Assembly (NCBI GenBank): GCA_902619375.1
Contig: CACNEB010000001.1
Coordinates: 62,001-126,000, forward strand
Length of the DNA stretch: 64,000 nt
Origin: an uncultured Alphaproteobacteria bacterium
GTDB taxonomy: Bacteria; Pseudomonadota; Alphaproteobacteria; HIMB59
Direction: 5' to 3'
Within the stretch, counting starts at the first letter, position 1; each line of letters opens with the position of its first letter. Positions 52,723 to 63,190 of the stretch are shown here, in pieces. The notes under the pieces were generated by a model. That model made no database searches. It was not told the DNA's origin and saw only the letters and a program-made list of their open reading frames with translations. Made by a program: the position numbers and the translations under genes.

Positions 52723-53208
52723 ATGCCTTCTTTTGATGTTGTCTCGTCACCAGATATTCAAGAAATTGATAATGCCATCAATAATACAAAAAGAGAAGTT
52801 GATAATAGATTTGACTTTAAGAACACTAATTCAACAATCGAACGAAACGATTTTGCTATTACAATAGAGACAACGGACAATACTAAATTAACTCAATTTA
52901 ATGATATTTTAAAAAATAATATTGTAAGAAGAAAAATAGATCCAAAATTTATACACCTAAAATCAACTGAAACAGCTTCTGGAAACAGGGTAAGACAATT
53001 TATTGATATTTTGAATGGAATATCAAAAGAGGACTCAAAAAAAATAACAAATCTTGTAAAATCTTCAAAAGCAAAAGTTCAAGCTTCAATTAATGGAGAT
53101 GAAGTAAGAATTACTGGAAAGAAAAGAGATGATCTACAATCAATGATCGAATTGTTAAAATCAAGTGATATTAAAATTCCTTTACAGTTTCAAAATTTTA
53201 GAGATTAA
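52723..53208 (+). CDS. yajQ: YajQ family nucleotide-binding protein
   Basis: MPSFDVVS...EIDNAINNTKREVDNRFDFKN, VQASINGDEVRITGKKRDDLQ, LQFQNFRD. Confidence 0.92.
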   Translation: MPSFDVVSSPDIQEIDNAINNTKREVDNRFDFKNTNSTIERNDFAITIETTDNTKLTQFNDILKNNIVRRKIDPKFIHLKSTETASGNRVRQFIDILNGISKEDSKKITNLVKSSKAKVQASINGDEVRITGKKRDDLQSMIELLKSSDIKIPLQFQNFRD

Positions 53209-53716
53209 TCACTTCCATAGTCGTAAAGTCAATTAATCGCACAGTCGTAATTGTTTTTAAAAATTTAATACAATCCTCTGTTTTTACTTGAATTGTTTTA
53301 GTGTTGTCTAGTGGGTGAAAATTGCATAATTCATGATCATTGATTTTTTTATCTAAGTAAAAACTTACATCCTTATCTACATTATTAATTAAAGAGTAGG
53401 GACTAACAGAACCTGGTTTGACTCCAAGTTTATCATATAAATAATCTGCACTTCCAAAAGAGAGATTTCCTTGGCACTTTATAATGTTTTTGATAATTTT
53501 TAGGTCTACTTCAGTGCTATCTAAGCATGAAAGTAAGAAAAAATTTCTCTTTTTGTCCCTCAAAAAAAGATTTTTTGTATGCGCACCTTGCATATTCAAA
53601 TCCGATTTTAATTTGCTAGACTCTTCAACAGTAAAAAAAGCCTCGTGTTCAAAAAGTTTATATTCAACTTTTTGATCATTAAGTGCGGCTAATAAACTTT
53701 TTGCTTCTAATTTCAT
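53198..53716 (-). CDS. YbaK/ProX-type prolyl-tRNA deacylase domain protein
   Basis: HEAFFTVEESSKLKSDLNMQGAHTKNLFLRDKKRNFFLL, LSFGSADYLYDKLGVKPGSVSPYSLIND-like region. Confidence 0.83.
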   Translation of the reverse strand: MKLEAKSLLAALNDQKVEYKLFEHEAFFTVEESSKLKSDLNMQGAHTKNLFLRDKKRNFFLLSCLDSTEVDLKIIKNIIKCQGNLSFGSADYLYDKLGVKPGSVSPYSLINNVDKDVSFYLDKKINDHELCNFHPLDNTKTIQVKTEDCIKFLKTITTVRLIDFTTMEVINL

Positions 53717-53753
53717 TTTTATTTATAAAGTGTTATCTTATTTATATAAAAAT

Positions 53754-54836
53754 ATGAAAAAAAAAATTAATAGAAGAAATTTTATTAAAAAAGCTTCAAT
53801 TCCTGTATTGGGTGCAGCTGCACTTTCTAGTTTTAATGTACACGCAAGCACCATAACAGAGTTGAATATGGTCACATCATGGCCAGAGAATTTCCCTGGT
53901 ATAGGTTTAGGTGCAAACAGGTTGGCTCAGCGAATTGAGAACTTATCTAATAAAAGAATAAAAGTTAATGTTTACTCAGCTGGTGAATTAGTCCCACCGT
54001 TTGGAGTGTTTGATGCCGTATCATCTGGAACAGCTGATATATATCACTCAGCAGAGTTCTATTGGGGTGGAAAGAACAAAGCTTATCCTTTTTTTGCAGC
54101 AGTACCTTTTGGAATGACTGCCGAAGAATTTAACTCTTGGATATATTCAGGCAATGGTCAAGTACTATGGGATGAATTAGGTTCGAATTTTAATATAAAA
54201 CATTTTTTAGTCGGCAATACTGGATCTACATTATTTGGTTGGTTCAAAAACGAATTAAATAGTCTTGAGGATGTTGCTAAACTCAAAATAAGAAGCCCAG
54301 GTATGGGAGGAGATCTATTAAAGACTATGGGGGCAACTTCTATAAATATACCAGGAGGTGAAATTCTTCAGTCTTTAGCAAGTGGTGCTATAGACGCTGC
54401 AGACTGGTCCAATCCAGTTATGGACTTAGCTTTTGGTTTTTATAAAGTAACAAATTACTGTTATTATCCAGATTTTAAAAAACCTACAGTTTCTATTTCA
54501 TTAGGAATGAATTTAGATAAATGGAACTCTTTTGATAATGAAGCTAAGAGCATCATCGAGTATGCTTGTCAGTCAGAAAATCAAGAAATGTTGTCTGATT
54601 TTATGTACAAAGAGGTTGTGGCTATAAATAAATTGAGGTCACTGGGTGTAGAATTCAGGCAACTACCTAATGATATTGTTATTGAAGCCAAAAAAAATAT
54701 CAATGGTGTTTTAGATAATTATACAGATACCTCTCTTGGAAAAAAGATTAGGGATGATTATTTTCAATTTTTAGGTTTAAGAACTTCATATAAGGACTTT
54801 GATATTTCTAACTATTTGAATTTTAGAAAAATTTAA
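53754..54836 (+). CDS. TRAP transporter substrate-binding protein (DctP family, Tat signal)
   Basis: NRRNFIKK twin-Arg signal; WPENFPGIGLGANRLAQRIENLS, IRSPGMGGDLLKTMGATSINIPGGEILQSLASGAIDAADW. Confidence 0.83.
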   Translation: MKKKINRRNFIKKASIPVLGAAALSSFNVHASTITELNMVTSWPENFPGIGLGANRLAQRIENLSNKRIKVNVYSAGELVPPFGVFDAVSSGTADIYHSAEFYWGGKNKAYPFFAAVPFGMTAEEFNSWIYSGNGQVLWDELGSNFNIKHFLVGNTGSTLFGWFKNELNSLEDVAKLKIRSPGMGGDLLKTMGATSINIPGGEILQSLASGAIDAADWSNPVMDLAFGFYKVTNYCYYPDFKKPTVSISLGMNLDKWNSFDNEAKSIIEYACQSENQEMLSDFMYKEVVAINKLRSLGVEFRQLPNDIVIEAKKNINGVLDNYTDTSLGKKIRDDYFQFLGLRTSYKDFDISNYLNFRKI

Positions 54837-54838
54837 TA

Positions 54839-55408
54839 GTGTGTGGAAGATATTCGCTTAATCTTAAAGATAATCACTCTTCTTTTAAGAGTGAAACTAT
54901 AAATAACTTCAAATCAATATTTGATTATAAAAATGAAGATATTTGCCCTTCTAATAAAGCACCTATTGTCTTTACTCTAAACTCTAAATTTGTATTTAAA
55001 CAATCAAATTGGGGTTTGTCATTTGATTGGCTTCCTAAAGGAAAAACACTTTTCAATATTCGATCAGAGACAGTTCACGAAAAATCTTTCAGTAATAGTC
55101 TTATAACAAATAACCGCTGTTTAGTTCCTTTTAGTAGTTATTTTGAATGGATGAAAACCCATGAATTGAAAGAAAAATATAAATTATTTACCAAAACACC
55201 AGTCAGTTTTTTTGCAGGTGTCTATAAACTAATAGAAGATACTGTATATTTTTCAATTTTAACTAAATCCTCACTGGAAAATGTAGAATTTATTCACAAT
55301 AGAAACCCGGTCATTATTAATAAAAATAATGTAAGAAAATGGTTTTCGAACAGTTATGAAGAACTATTAGAATCTTCTGATGCCATAAATTATGAGTTAT
55401 TGAAATAG
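54839..55408 (+). CDS. SOS response-associated peptidase (SRAP/YedK/HMCES) (GTG start)
   Basis: MCGRYSL with catalytic Cys2, NIRSETVHEK, RCLVPFSSYFEWM. Confidence 0.88.
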   Translation: MCGRYSLNLKDNHSSFKSETINNFKSIFDYKNEDICPSNKAPIVFTLNSKFVFKQSNWGLSFDWLPKGKTLFNIRSETVHEKSFSNSLITNNRCLVPFSSYFEWMKTHELKEKYKLFTKTPVSFFAGVYKLIEDTVYFSILTKSSLENVEFIHNRNPVIINKNNVRKWFSNSYEELLESSDAINYELLK

Positions 55409-55627
55409 TTATTTTCTAAATTTAAAGAACGATAAAAGCTTTTCGATACCTGAAAAATGTTCCTCTAGTCTAGAATAAACTTTATCTATTTTATTTATAT
55501 GACCGTCTAATCTCTCATAGAGGTTATCAATTTTCTTATCAAGTTTGTTTAGCTTACTGTTTAGCTGTTTTATGCTATCAGAGTCGCTTGTTTTTGACTG
55601 CTTTTTTAACTTAATAACTTTGTTCAT
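55409..55627 (-). CDS. small coiled-coil hypothetical protein
   Basis: 72-aa heptad-rich ORF (LNSKLNKLDKKIDNLYERLDGHINKIDKVYSRLEEH). Confidence 0.5.
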   Translation of the reverse strand: MNKVIKLKKQSKTSDSDSIKQLNSKLNKLDKKIDNLYERLDGHINKIDKVYSRLEEHFSGIEKLLSFFKFRK

Positions 55628-55679
55628 ATTTAAAATATATTAAATTTCTGATTTGTTTAAAGTATGACAAAACAACGCT

Positions 55680-56483
55680 TTAGGTAAATCTTAAATCAAC
55701 TTCAGGTATCCAGTTTTTAAGCTTTTCAATACGATTTTTGGGGGAAGGGTGTGTAGATAAAAACTCTGGTGGTGCGTTTCCTTTTTGTACTTCAGCCATT
55801 CGCTGCCAGACTTTATATGACTCATGATTATCGTATTTGGCCATTGTCATAAAAGCCAAGCCTAAATAGTCAGCCTCCGATTCTTGTAATCTGTTAAAAG
55901 GTAAAGATAGACCTAAATTTACTAAATAATCATCAGCTGAGGTACTCGAAAGAGCACCCTCTAAGGCAATATCCAAGATAGTAGTGCCTACATTTATTGC
56001 TAATGCTTGACTAGCCCTTTCAACACTATGGCGAGCAACCGCATGAGCAATTTCATGCCCCATTATTGAGGCCAAACCATCATTATTAGCAGCAACATCT
56101 AAGATACCTGTATAAAATGCTATTTTACCACCAGGCATACACCAAGCATTAAGTGTGTCCTTGTCATCAATTAAGATAAATTCCCAATTATAATTTTTTA
56201 TAGAGTCTGACTGACCCATTTTTAAAAAATACTCTTCTACTGACTCTGTAACTCTGAGACCTACCTCTCTTACTGCTCTAAAATTTTGCCCAGACTCTAT
56301 TAAATTTTCTTGTTTTTTGACTTGTTCGTAGGCTTGAAGAGCTTGTTTGTTGATACTTTCATCTGAAATAATAGAGAGTTGTTTACGATTTGTAATAGCT
56401 ACCTCAGTACAAGAAGGTAAAAATAAAGGTGCACAACAAGCACATGATAATTTTTTAATAAAATCTCGTCTTTTAAGATTCAT
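55680..56483 (-). CDS. M48 family metalloprotease, putative Tat/lipoprotein
   Basis: RRDFIKK, LPSC lipobox, GHEIAHAVARHS zinc motif, ESEADYLGLAFM, FLSTHPSPKNRI. Confidence 0.87.
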   Translation of the reverse strand: MNLKRRDFIKKLSCACCAPLFLPSCTEVAITNRKQLSIISDESINKQALQAYEQVKKQENLIESGQNFRAVREVGLRVTESVEEYFLKMGQSDSIKNYNWEFILIDDKDTLNAWCMPGGKIAFYTGILDVAANNDGLASIMGHEIAHAVARHSVERASQALAINVGTTILDIALEGALSSTSADDYLVNLGLSLPFNRLQESEADYLGLAFMTMAKYDNHESYKVWQRMAEVQKGNAPPEFLSTHPSPKNRIEKLKNWIPEVDLRFT

Positions 56484-56512
56484 GGTATTAATATAATCAA
56501 AAAGATATTCTT

Positions 56513-57355
56513 ATGACAACCTGTTATATTAACGGAAAATATAAACCTTTAAATCAATCGTATGTCAGTGTAACAGATAGAGGTTTTCAATTCTCTGATG
56601 GGGTTTATGAGGTCATTGCTGTATTCAAAGGTGAATTAGTAGATTTAAATCTTCATTTAAACAGATTGTTTGTTTCATTAAAAAAAATGAATATGAAAAT
56701 TAAACTCAATAGAAATCAAATTATTAGTATCACCAATAAAATCAAAAAATTAAATAATTTAAAAATGGGTATTATTTATATTCAAATTACAAGAGGGGAT
56801 CAAAACCCAAGGGAACATAAATACCCTGATAAACTTAAGCCTAATATTATTATATACTCAATTAATAAAAACTTTGAATATTTAAATAAGTTAGCACTAA
56901 AAGGTGTAAAAACATCTCTTTATCCAGATATAAGGTGGCATAGGTCAGATATTAAAAGTATTTCTCTATTAGGTAATGTTCTAGCTGCAAATCATGCTAA
57001 AAAGAATAAATCACATGAAGCAGTATTATTTGATAATAGAAATATGATAACTGAGGGTAATTCTTCAAGTATCTGGATTATAAAAAAAAATAAATGTATT
57101 ACGCACCCACTTAACTTTAGAATTTTAAAAGGATGTACAAGGCATAAATTAATATCAATCTTAAAAAAAAATAAATTTAAATTTGAAGAAAAAAAATTTT
57201 CTATCAAATCTCTTCTTTATGCAGATGAAGCATTCATGACAAGTGCTACTAATTTTGTAATGCCCATAGTTAAAGTTGATAAATTTACTATTTCAAACGG
57301 TAAGCCCGGTCTAAATACATTGAAGTTTCGTAATTTATTTATCAACGCAATATGA
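56513..57355 (+). CDS. D-amino-acid aminotransferase-like (class IV PLP)
   Basis: VSVTDRGFQFSDGVYEV, HLNRLFVSL, ITEGNSSSIWII, ADEAFMTSATNFVMPI. Confidence 0.85.
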   Translation: MTTCYINGKYKPLNQSYVSVTDRGFQFSDGVYEVIAVFKGELVDLNLHLNRLFVSLKKMNMKIKLNRNQIISITNKIKKLNNLKMGIIYIQITRGDQNPREHKYPDKLKPNIIIYSINKNFEYLNKLALKGVKTSLYPDIRWHRSDIKSISLLGNVLAANHAKKNKSHEAVLFDNRNMITEGNSSSIWIIKKNKCITHPLNFRILKGCTRHKLISILKKNKFKFEEKKFSIKSLLYADEAFMTSATNFVMPIVKVDKFTISNGKPGLNTLKFRNLFINAI

Positions 57356-57927
57356 TCTATAGACTTTTTCTTTTATTATTTTTGTTACCTATTACAGCTT
57401 ACGCAAAAATTAATACAATTTACTTAGCTGGTGGTTGTTTCTGGTGTGTTGAGGAGGTTTATGAAAAATTAAAAGGTGTAATTGACGTTCGATCTGGCTA
57501 TTCAGGAGGTCATGTAGAAAATCCAACTTATCAAGAAGTTGTCAAGGGTGATACAGGCCATATAGAAGTGGCTGAAATTATTTTTGACTCAGATATTGTT
57601 AGTATAGACACAATAATTAGGACTTTCTTTTTAAACATTGATCCTTTTGATGGTGCAGGTCAATTTTGTGATAAAGGTTATTCTTATAAAAGTGCTCTTT
57701 TCAGCAATGATCAGAATGTTAAAGATAGATTTAACTTTTACATAGGTAAAATTCAGGAAAATCACAAACAGAATGTTGAAACATTGATCTTACCTTTTAA
57801 AAATTTTTATGTTGCAGAGGAATATCATCAGGATTATTACAAAAAAAATCCAATAAGATATACATATTACAAGTACAGTTGTGGAAGAGAACAGAGGATT
57901 AAACAATTAAAAATTAATTTAGGATGA
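57352..57927 (+). CDS. msrA: peptide methionine sulfoxide reductase A
   Basis: YLAGGCFWCVEEVYEKLKGVIDVRSGYSGG, FFLNIDPFDGAGQFCDKG. Confidence 0.92.
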   Translation: MIYRLFLLLFLLPITAYAKINTIYLAGGCFWCVEEVYEKLKGVIDVRSGYSGGHVENPTYQEVVKGDTGHIEVAEIIFDSDIVSIDTIIRTFFLNIDPFDGAGQFCDKGYSYKSALFSNDQNVKDRFNFYIGKIQENHKQNVETLILPFKNFYVAEEYHQDYYKKNPIRYTYYKYSCGREQRIKQLKINLG

Positions 57928-58583
57928 TTAAAATCTTATTATTATTTTCAATTGTAGCTATATGTATCTTTGTTTTCTTTGGTAATCAATTATCGTCTCG
58001 TTATAAAAAATATTTAATTATTTCATTAATAATAATTCTAGGATGTTTTTTAATTTTTTCAGGAAAATTAAATTTCCTACCTGTTGCCTTAGCTCCTGCT
58101 TTACTTTTTTTTCGAAGGATCTCATCATTATTAACTATATTAAACTTGTTTTCGCGATCTTCTTTTGGAAGTAAGTTCAAACCAAAAATTAATACGAAGT
58201 ATTTACAAATTGAAATTGTGTTACAATCACGTCAAGCTACAATTCATATTATAGAGGGAGTTTTTAAAGGCCGTTCTTTTTCCTCTCTATCTCAAAATGA
58301 GGTATCGAAGCTCTTAGAGGAACTAAAAACAAAAGACCCACGTGGATTTAATATTTTAAATGTAATTATTAGTCAAAATAAACAATCAACATCCTCTTCA
58401 GACAAATCACAAATGACAGAGGAGGAAGCGCTATCAGTTTTGGGTCTTAAAAAAGGAGCTTCTGATGATGATATTAAAAAATCATATTATGACTTAATGA
58501 AGAAGTTCCATCCTGATAAAGATGGTAATAATTATTTATCTAATTTAATAACTGAAGCAAAAAATAAGCTTTTAAATAGTTAA
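57924..58583 (+). CDS. membrane-anchored J-domain protein
   Basis: N-terminal TM segments; C-terminal J domain with HPD (DDIKKSYYDLMKKFHPDKDG). Confidence 0.82.
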   Translation: MIKILLLFSIVAICIFVFFGNQLSSRYKKYLIISLIIILGCFLIFSGKLNFLPVALAPALLFFRRISSLLTILNLFSRSSFGSKFKPKINTKYLQIEIVLQSRQATIHIIEGVFKGRSFSSLSQNEVSKLLEELKTKDPRGFNILNVIISQNKQSTSSSDKSQMTEEEALSVLGLKKGASDDDIKKSYYDLMKKFHPDKDGNNYLSNLITEAKNKLLNS

Positions 58584-58609
58584 TTTTAATCTATAAGACA
58601 TCTATCTCA

Positions 58610-60427
58610 ATGAACGATATTAAGAATCTTGCAATCATTGCTCATGTTGATCATGGGAAAACTACTCTTATTGATAATTTATTGAAGCAATGTGGAATTT
58701 TTAGAGATAATCAAGAAATATCAGAAAGAATTATGGACTCTAATGATTTAGAAAAAGAGAGAGGCATAACTATTTTAGCAAAGCCTACCTCTATAATTTT
58801 TCAAGATACTCGAATAAATATAATCGATACACCTGGACATGCAGATTTTGGTGGTGAAGTAGAACGTGTCTTATCAATGGTTGATGGTGTTATCTTGCTT
58901 ATTGACTCTTCAGAAGGTCCAATGCCTCAGACAAAATTTGTTTTAGGAAAGGCTTTAAAACAAGGACTTAAGCCGATAGTAGTAATCAATAAAATCGATA
59001 AATCTGACTCAAGACCAGATGATGTGTTAAACGAAGTTTTTGATTTATTTGTCTCACTTGATGCAAATACTCAACAATTAGATTTTCCAGTTTTATATGC
59101 ATCAGGTAGAAGTGGATGGTGTGTTAATGATTTGTCAGATGATAGATCCAGCCTAACGCCTCTGTTAAATAAAATTATTAATCATGTACCATCACCAGAT
59201 GTTGATAATACTAGACCTTTTGCAATGTTATCAACACTTTTAGAGTATGATCCATACTTAGGAAGATGTCTAATTGGAAGAGTAGAGCAGGGATCTGCAA
59301 AAATAAACGACAGCGTTCATGCTTTAAACTTATCTGGTAAAATCATTGAAACTGGAAGACTTACTAAACTTTTAAAATTTGAGGGAACTAAAAAAATAAC
59401 TGTTAACTCAGTTAACACTGGAGATATAGTTTGTATAGCAGGTTTATCAATCACATCAGTATCAGACACCATTTGTTCAACTGATATAGAAACACCAATA
59501 AAATCTACACCAATAGATCCTCCTACTATGTCAATAAACATTATGGTTAATGACTCACCATTAGCTGGAACTGAAGGTAAAAAGGTAACATCAACTTTAA
59601 TAAGAAATAGATTAATAGCTGAGGCTGAGACAAACGTTGCTATTACCTTCTCAGAAAATCAAAATAAAGATTCATTTGAAATTGGAGGAAGAGGTGAATT
59701 GCAATTAGGTGTTTTAATAGAAACCATGAGACGAGAGGGTTTTGAATTATCTCTTTCTAGACCTAAAGTAGTTTACAAAGATGTAGAGGGGACAAAGTGT
59801 GAACCCTATGAAGAGGTAACGATAGATGTAGATGAAGAGTTTTCTAGTATAGTTATTGATAGCATGAATCAAAGAAAAGCTGATATGTTAGACATGAGAA
59901 AATCTGGAATTGATAAAACAAGGTTATTATTTATTGCCCCCTCTAGAGGACTAATTGGCTATCAAAGTAAGTTTTTAACAGACACAAGAGGAACTGGTGT
60001 ATTAAATAGAGTGTTTCACTCGTATAAACCATTTAAAGGGGAGATTACAGAGAGAAGGGCGGGCGCGTTAATTTCCACAGGAAACGGTAAAGCAATAGCT
60101 TATGCTATTTGGAAGCTTCAAGATAGAGGTGTAATGTTTGTTAAACATCAAACACCTGTTTATCAAGGTATGGTAGTCGGTGAGCATACTAGAGATAATG
60201 ATTTAGAGATAAATGTTCTAAAAGGAAAACAATTAACTAATGTCAGAGCATCTGGGTCTGATGAGGCCGTAAATTTAACTGCTCCTAGGATGATGTCACT
60301 TGAGGAAATGATGACCTATATCAATTCTGACGAATTATTGGAGGTTACTCCTAAAAACTTAAGACTAAGAAAAAGGTATCTTGATCCAAACGAGAGAAAA
60401 AAATTTTCCAAAGTTGGAAATTATTAA
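58610..60427 (+). CDS. typA: translational GTPase TypA/BipA
   Basis: [67 protein letters not shown]. Confidence 0.96.
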   Translation: MNDIKNLAIIAHVDHGKTTLIDNLLKQCGIFRDNQEISERIMDSNDLEKERGITILAKPTSIIFQDTRINIIDTPGHADFGGEVERVLSMVDGVILLIDSSEGPMPQTKFVLGKALKQGLKPIVVINKIDKSDSRPDDVLNEVFDLFVSLDANTQQLDFPVLYASGRSGWCVNDLSDDRSSLTPLLNKIINHVPSPDVDNTRPFAMLSTLLEYDPYLGRCLIGRVEQGSAKINDSVHALNLSGKIIETGRLTKLLKFEGTKKITVNSVNTGDIVCIAGLSITSVSDTICSTDIETPIKSTPIDPPTMSINIMVNDSPLAGTEGKKVTSTLIRNRLIAEAETNVAITFSENQNKDSFEIGGRGELQLGVLIETMRREGFELSLSRPKVVYKDVEGTKCEPYEEVTIDVDEEFSSIVIDSMNQRKADMLDMRKSGIDKTRLLFIAPSRGLIGYQSKFLTDTRGTGVLNRVFHSYKPFKGEITERRAGALISTGNGKAIAYAIWKLQDRGVMFVKHQTPVYQGMVVGEHTRDNDLEINVLKGKQLTNVRASGSDEAVNLTAPRMMSLEEMMTYINSDELLEVTPKNLRLRKRYLDPNERKKFSKVGNY

Positions 60428-60947
60428 AACTTAATAATTTATATTAAATATTTATAATAAAATACTGTATTTACGTATTAATTTTTAAATTTATTATATA
60501 TTACATCTAGAAAGAAAAAAACAAATAATCTGACTAAATCAAAAATAAAATAGACATAAAATGAGTTATTAAGAATAAATATTGAAAATTAATTTGATTT
60601 TGAAGGAATAAAATAAATATTCACACATTTTATCTAATTAAATAGCAAATTAGAGCACTAAATTAAGTGATAGTTAACATCACTTGCCAATAAAACTATC
60701 AAAACAGTTACTCCAATCTGTGATTTCAAAAAAACAATTAAAAAGCATTAAAACTGGACAATTTTAGGTAAAAAAGCTTATGTAAATTGCGACACTCACA
60801 AAATTTTTTAAAAATTTGGATTTTGAGTTGAAATATTATCAATATTTTTTTTAGTAAATCAATAGTCAAATTCATAAAATTACTAAGGGATTTATACTTA
60901 ATAAAATTTCAATATACCTAAAAACGTAAAAAAATTGAAAATAGACA

Positions 60948-61541
60948 TTATTTTGAAAGCCATTTTATGGCATCTTCACATCTGTCGTCTCCCCAAAAAA
61001 CCTCATTTTCAACGATAAATGTGGGACTTCCAAAAATGCCTTTATTTTTAGCCATTTCTGTGTTTTTTAAATATTTTTGTTCAATTTCGTCTGTTTGAGC
61101 TTGTTTTATTAAACTATCTGAATCAAGTCCAATTTCTTTAAGAGTAGAACTCAGATTTGGCTCTGATCCAGGCTCCAAATGGTCTAAAAACCACTTTTTA
61201 TAGGTTAAAATAGTATATTCTTCGATCCACCCTTGATCTTTTCCCAAAATTGCAACTTTGTTAGCTAAATCGAACTCTTTAAGTGGGTAGGGAGCAGGTA
61301 CTTTTGCATCAAATCCATAGAAGTTAGCTCTTCTCTGAACATCCCGCCACATATAATCAATCTTATCTCTTTTTTTTTCAGCCATAAAAGGGACATTCTC
61401 CATTTCAATCATTCTTGATCTCACACTGAAAGGACACCACTCAAATACAACCTCATTTTCAGCCTCTATGAGCGCTAATCTTTGTGTGGAGAGGTAAGTA
61501 TATGTACTTCCAATTGAGTACCAGAATTCAATTTTTCTCAT
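60948..61541 (-). CDS. DsbA-family 2-hydroxychromene-2-carboxylate isomerase-like
   Basis: IEFWYSIGSTYTYLSTQRL, GIFGSPTFIVENEVFWGDDR. Confidence 0.85.
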   Translation of the reverse strand: MRKIEFWYSIGSTYTYLSTQRLALIEAENEVVFEWCPFSVRSRMIEMENVPFMAEKKRDKIDYMWRDVQRRANFYGFDAKVPAPYPLKEFDLANKVAILGKDQGWIEEYTILTYKKWFLDHLEPGSEPNLSSTLKEIGLDSDSLIKQAQTDEIEQKYLKNTEMAKNKGIFGSPTFIVENEVFWGDDRCEDAIKWLSK

Positions 61542-61622
61542 AGGTTCTACCTTAGCTGAAATAATTAAAATTATTATTAAAAATAAGTGATCTGGTCACA
61601 TCTGTCGCATGTATAAAAGGCC

Positions 61623-61895
61623 ATGAAAAACATGTTTATGCAAATTTACAGTGGAGTCATGGACGCTGACTGGAATCCTCTAAGAAAAATACCTAGTGTG
61701 GCCCTTAGACACCTAATTATGCAACTTTTGGCTTGGATGTGGTGTATAATTTTTTCACTATATTTTGGCTCTTTTTTGATTTTTGGCATCACAGCTAGCG
61801 CACATTTTCTTCTTATTTTTGGAACTTTTATGACAGCGGCTACTTTTGCAACTGCTCCAAAAATTGTAAAATCTAAGTATAATAACAGTAAATAA
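61623..61895 (+). CDS. small predicted membrane protein
   Basis: 90-aa ORF with two hydrophobic segments. Confidence 0.55.
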   Translation: MKNMFMQIYSGVMDADWNPLRKIPSVALRHLIMQLLAWMWCIIFSLYFGSFLIFGITASAHFLLIFGTFMTAATFATAPKIVKSKYNNSK

Positions 61896-61909
61896 TATAC
61901 TGTTTTTAC

Positions 61910-62368
61910 TTACATTTTACACACATCAACTTCAATAGCACTAGTTAATCTTATTAGCCTTTTTGTTTGAATTTTCACAGAACTATTGGTAGATCCTGCT
62001 GCTGGTATAACGATGTCAAAGTTAATTAAGGACTTATCGTAATATATATCTAGTTTATTTGGTAATCCAAAAGGACAAACTCCGCCAATAGGGTGAGAGG
62101 TGATTTGCAATGTCTCGTTGGCAGTCAGCATTTTTGCCTTTTTTTTGAAGAAATTCTTATATTTTTTATTATCGATTTTTACATCTCCAGAAGTCATTAA
62201 CAAAATTGGCTTTTCTATAATTAAAGCAATTGTTTTAACTATTTGCCCTTTCTTAACATTATGAGCATTTGCAGCTTGTTCAACAGTTGCTGTAGACTCT
62301 TTAAATTCCAATATCTCTAGGTCAGGGGCTATAATTCTAAGATTTTCTTTGACTGATTTTATTGACAT
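61910..62368 (-). CDS. YbaK/EbsC-type aminoacyl-tRNA deacylase domain protein
   Basis: STATVEQAANAHNVKKGQIVKTIALIIEKPILLMTSGD, HPIGGVCPFGLP. Confidence 0.85.
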   Translation of the reverse strand: MSIKSVKENLRIIAPDLEILEFKESTATVEQAANAHNVKKGQIVKTIALIIEKPILLMTSGDVKIDNKKYKNFFKKKAKMLTANETLQITSHPIGGVCPFGLPNKLDIYYDKSLINFDIVIPAAGSTNSSVKIQTKRLIRLTSAIEVDVCKM

Positions 62369-62407
62369 TTAGACATCTATTTGTTGCATAATATATATTA
62401 TAAGAAT

Positions 62408-63190
62408 CTAGATTGTTATTTTAAGTCCATCGTAAGCTGGATGTATATGATTATTAAACAGTTTTCTATATTCTGTTTCATAATCAATATGGGCAGTCAT
62501 ATGACTAAGAAAAGTTTGTTTTGCATTAACTTTTTTCGCCCAATCAATTACTTCAGAATAACTGGCATGAGATGGGTGTTCATCATATCTTAAACAACCA
62601 AGAAACCAACATTGAATGCCTTTGATTCTATCTAAATAATCCTCATCATAAAAATACTTAATGTCTAAATTATAAGCTATTTTATTATCAAAAATGAAAC
62701 CGTAGGAGTCAATATTTCCATGATTTTGTCGAATAATCTCAATTTTAAAACCCTCAATCTCAGTATTGTTCCCATTAAGAACGTTAGCATTTAAAATGGG
62801 TTCATAACCATGGGTGGATGACTTTGAAAACAAATAAGAAAAGCTAGTTTGAAGAGTCTCTAAAGTTATTTTATCAGCATAAATTGGTATTTTTTTTCTA
62901 TTTATCATTGAAATAGTCCTTAAATCATTAATTCCATGTATGTGATCAGCATGGGAATGTGTATAAATAACTGAGTCAACATTATTAATTTTATTGTCGA
63001 TTAACTGTTTCCTTAAATCAGGGCTAGTATCAATTAGTATTGTTTTTCCTGCTTTTTTTAAAAGTATTGAAGGTCGTGTTCTTTGGTTTTTAGGATTTGA
63101 TTTATCACAATTACCCCAAATGTCGTGAGATAAAGGGACTCCAAAACTTGACCCACATCCTAATATATTTATTTCAGTTTTTTCAGTCAT
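62408..63190 (-). CDS. MBL-fold metallo-hydrolase (PhnP-like)
   Basis: LGCGSSFGVPL, YTHSHADHIHGINDLR, LSHMTAHIDYE. Confidence 0.87.
   Translation of the reverse strand: MTEKTEINILGCGSSFGVPLSHDIWGNCDKSNPKNQRTRPSILLKKAGKTILIDTSPDLRKQLIDNKINNVDSVIYTHSHADHIHGINDLRTISMINRKKIPIYADKITLETLQTSFSYLFSKSSTHGYEPILNANVLNGNNTEIEGFKIEIIRQNHGNIDSYGFIFDNKIAYNLDIKYFYDEDYLDRIKGIQCWFLGCLRYDEHPSHASYSEVIDWAKKVNAKQTFLSHMTAHIDYETEYRKLFNNHIHPAYDGLKITI

Noticed and set aside
62381-62593. 70-aa plus-strand ORF
   Set aside because: Mostly antisense to the MBL-fold gene; no motif.
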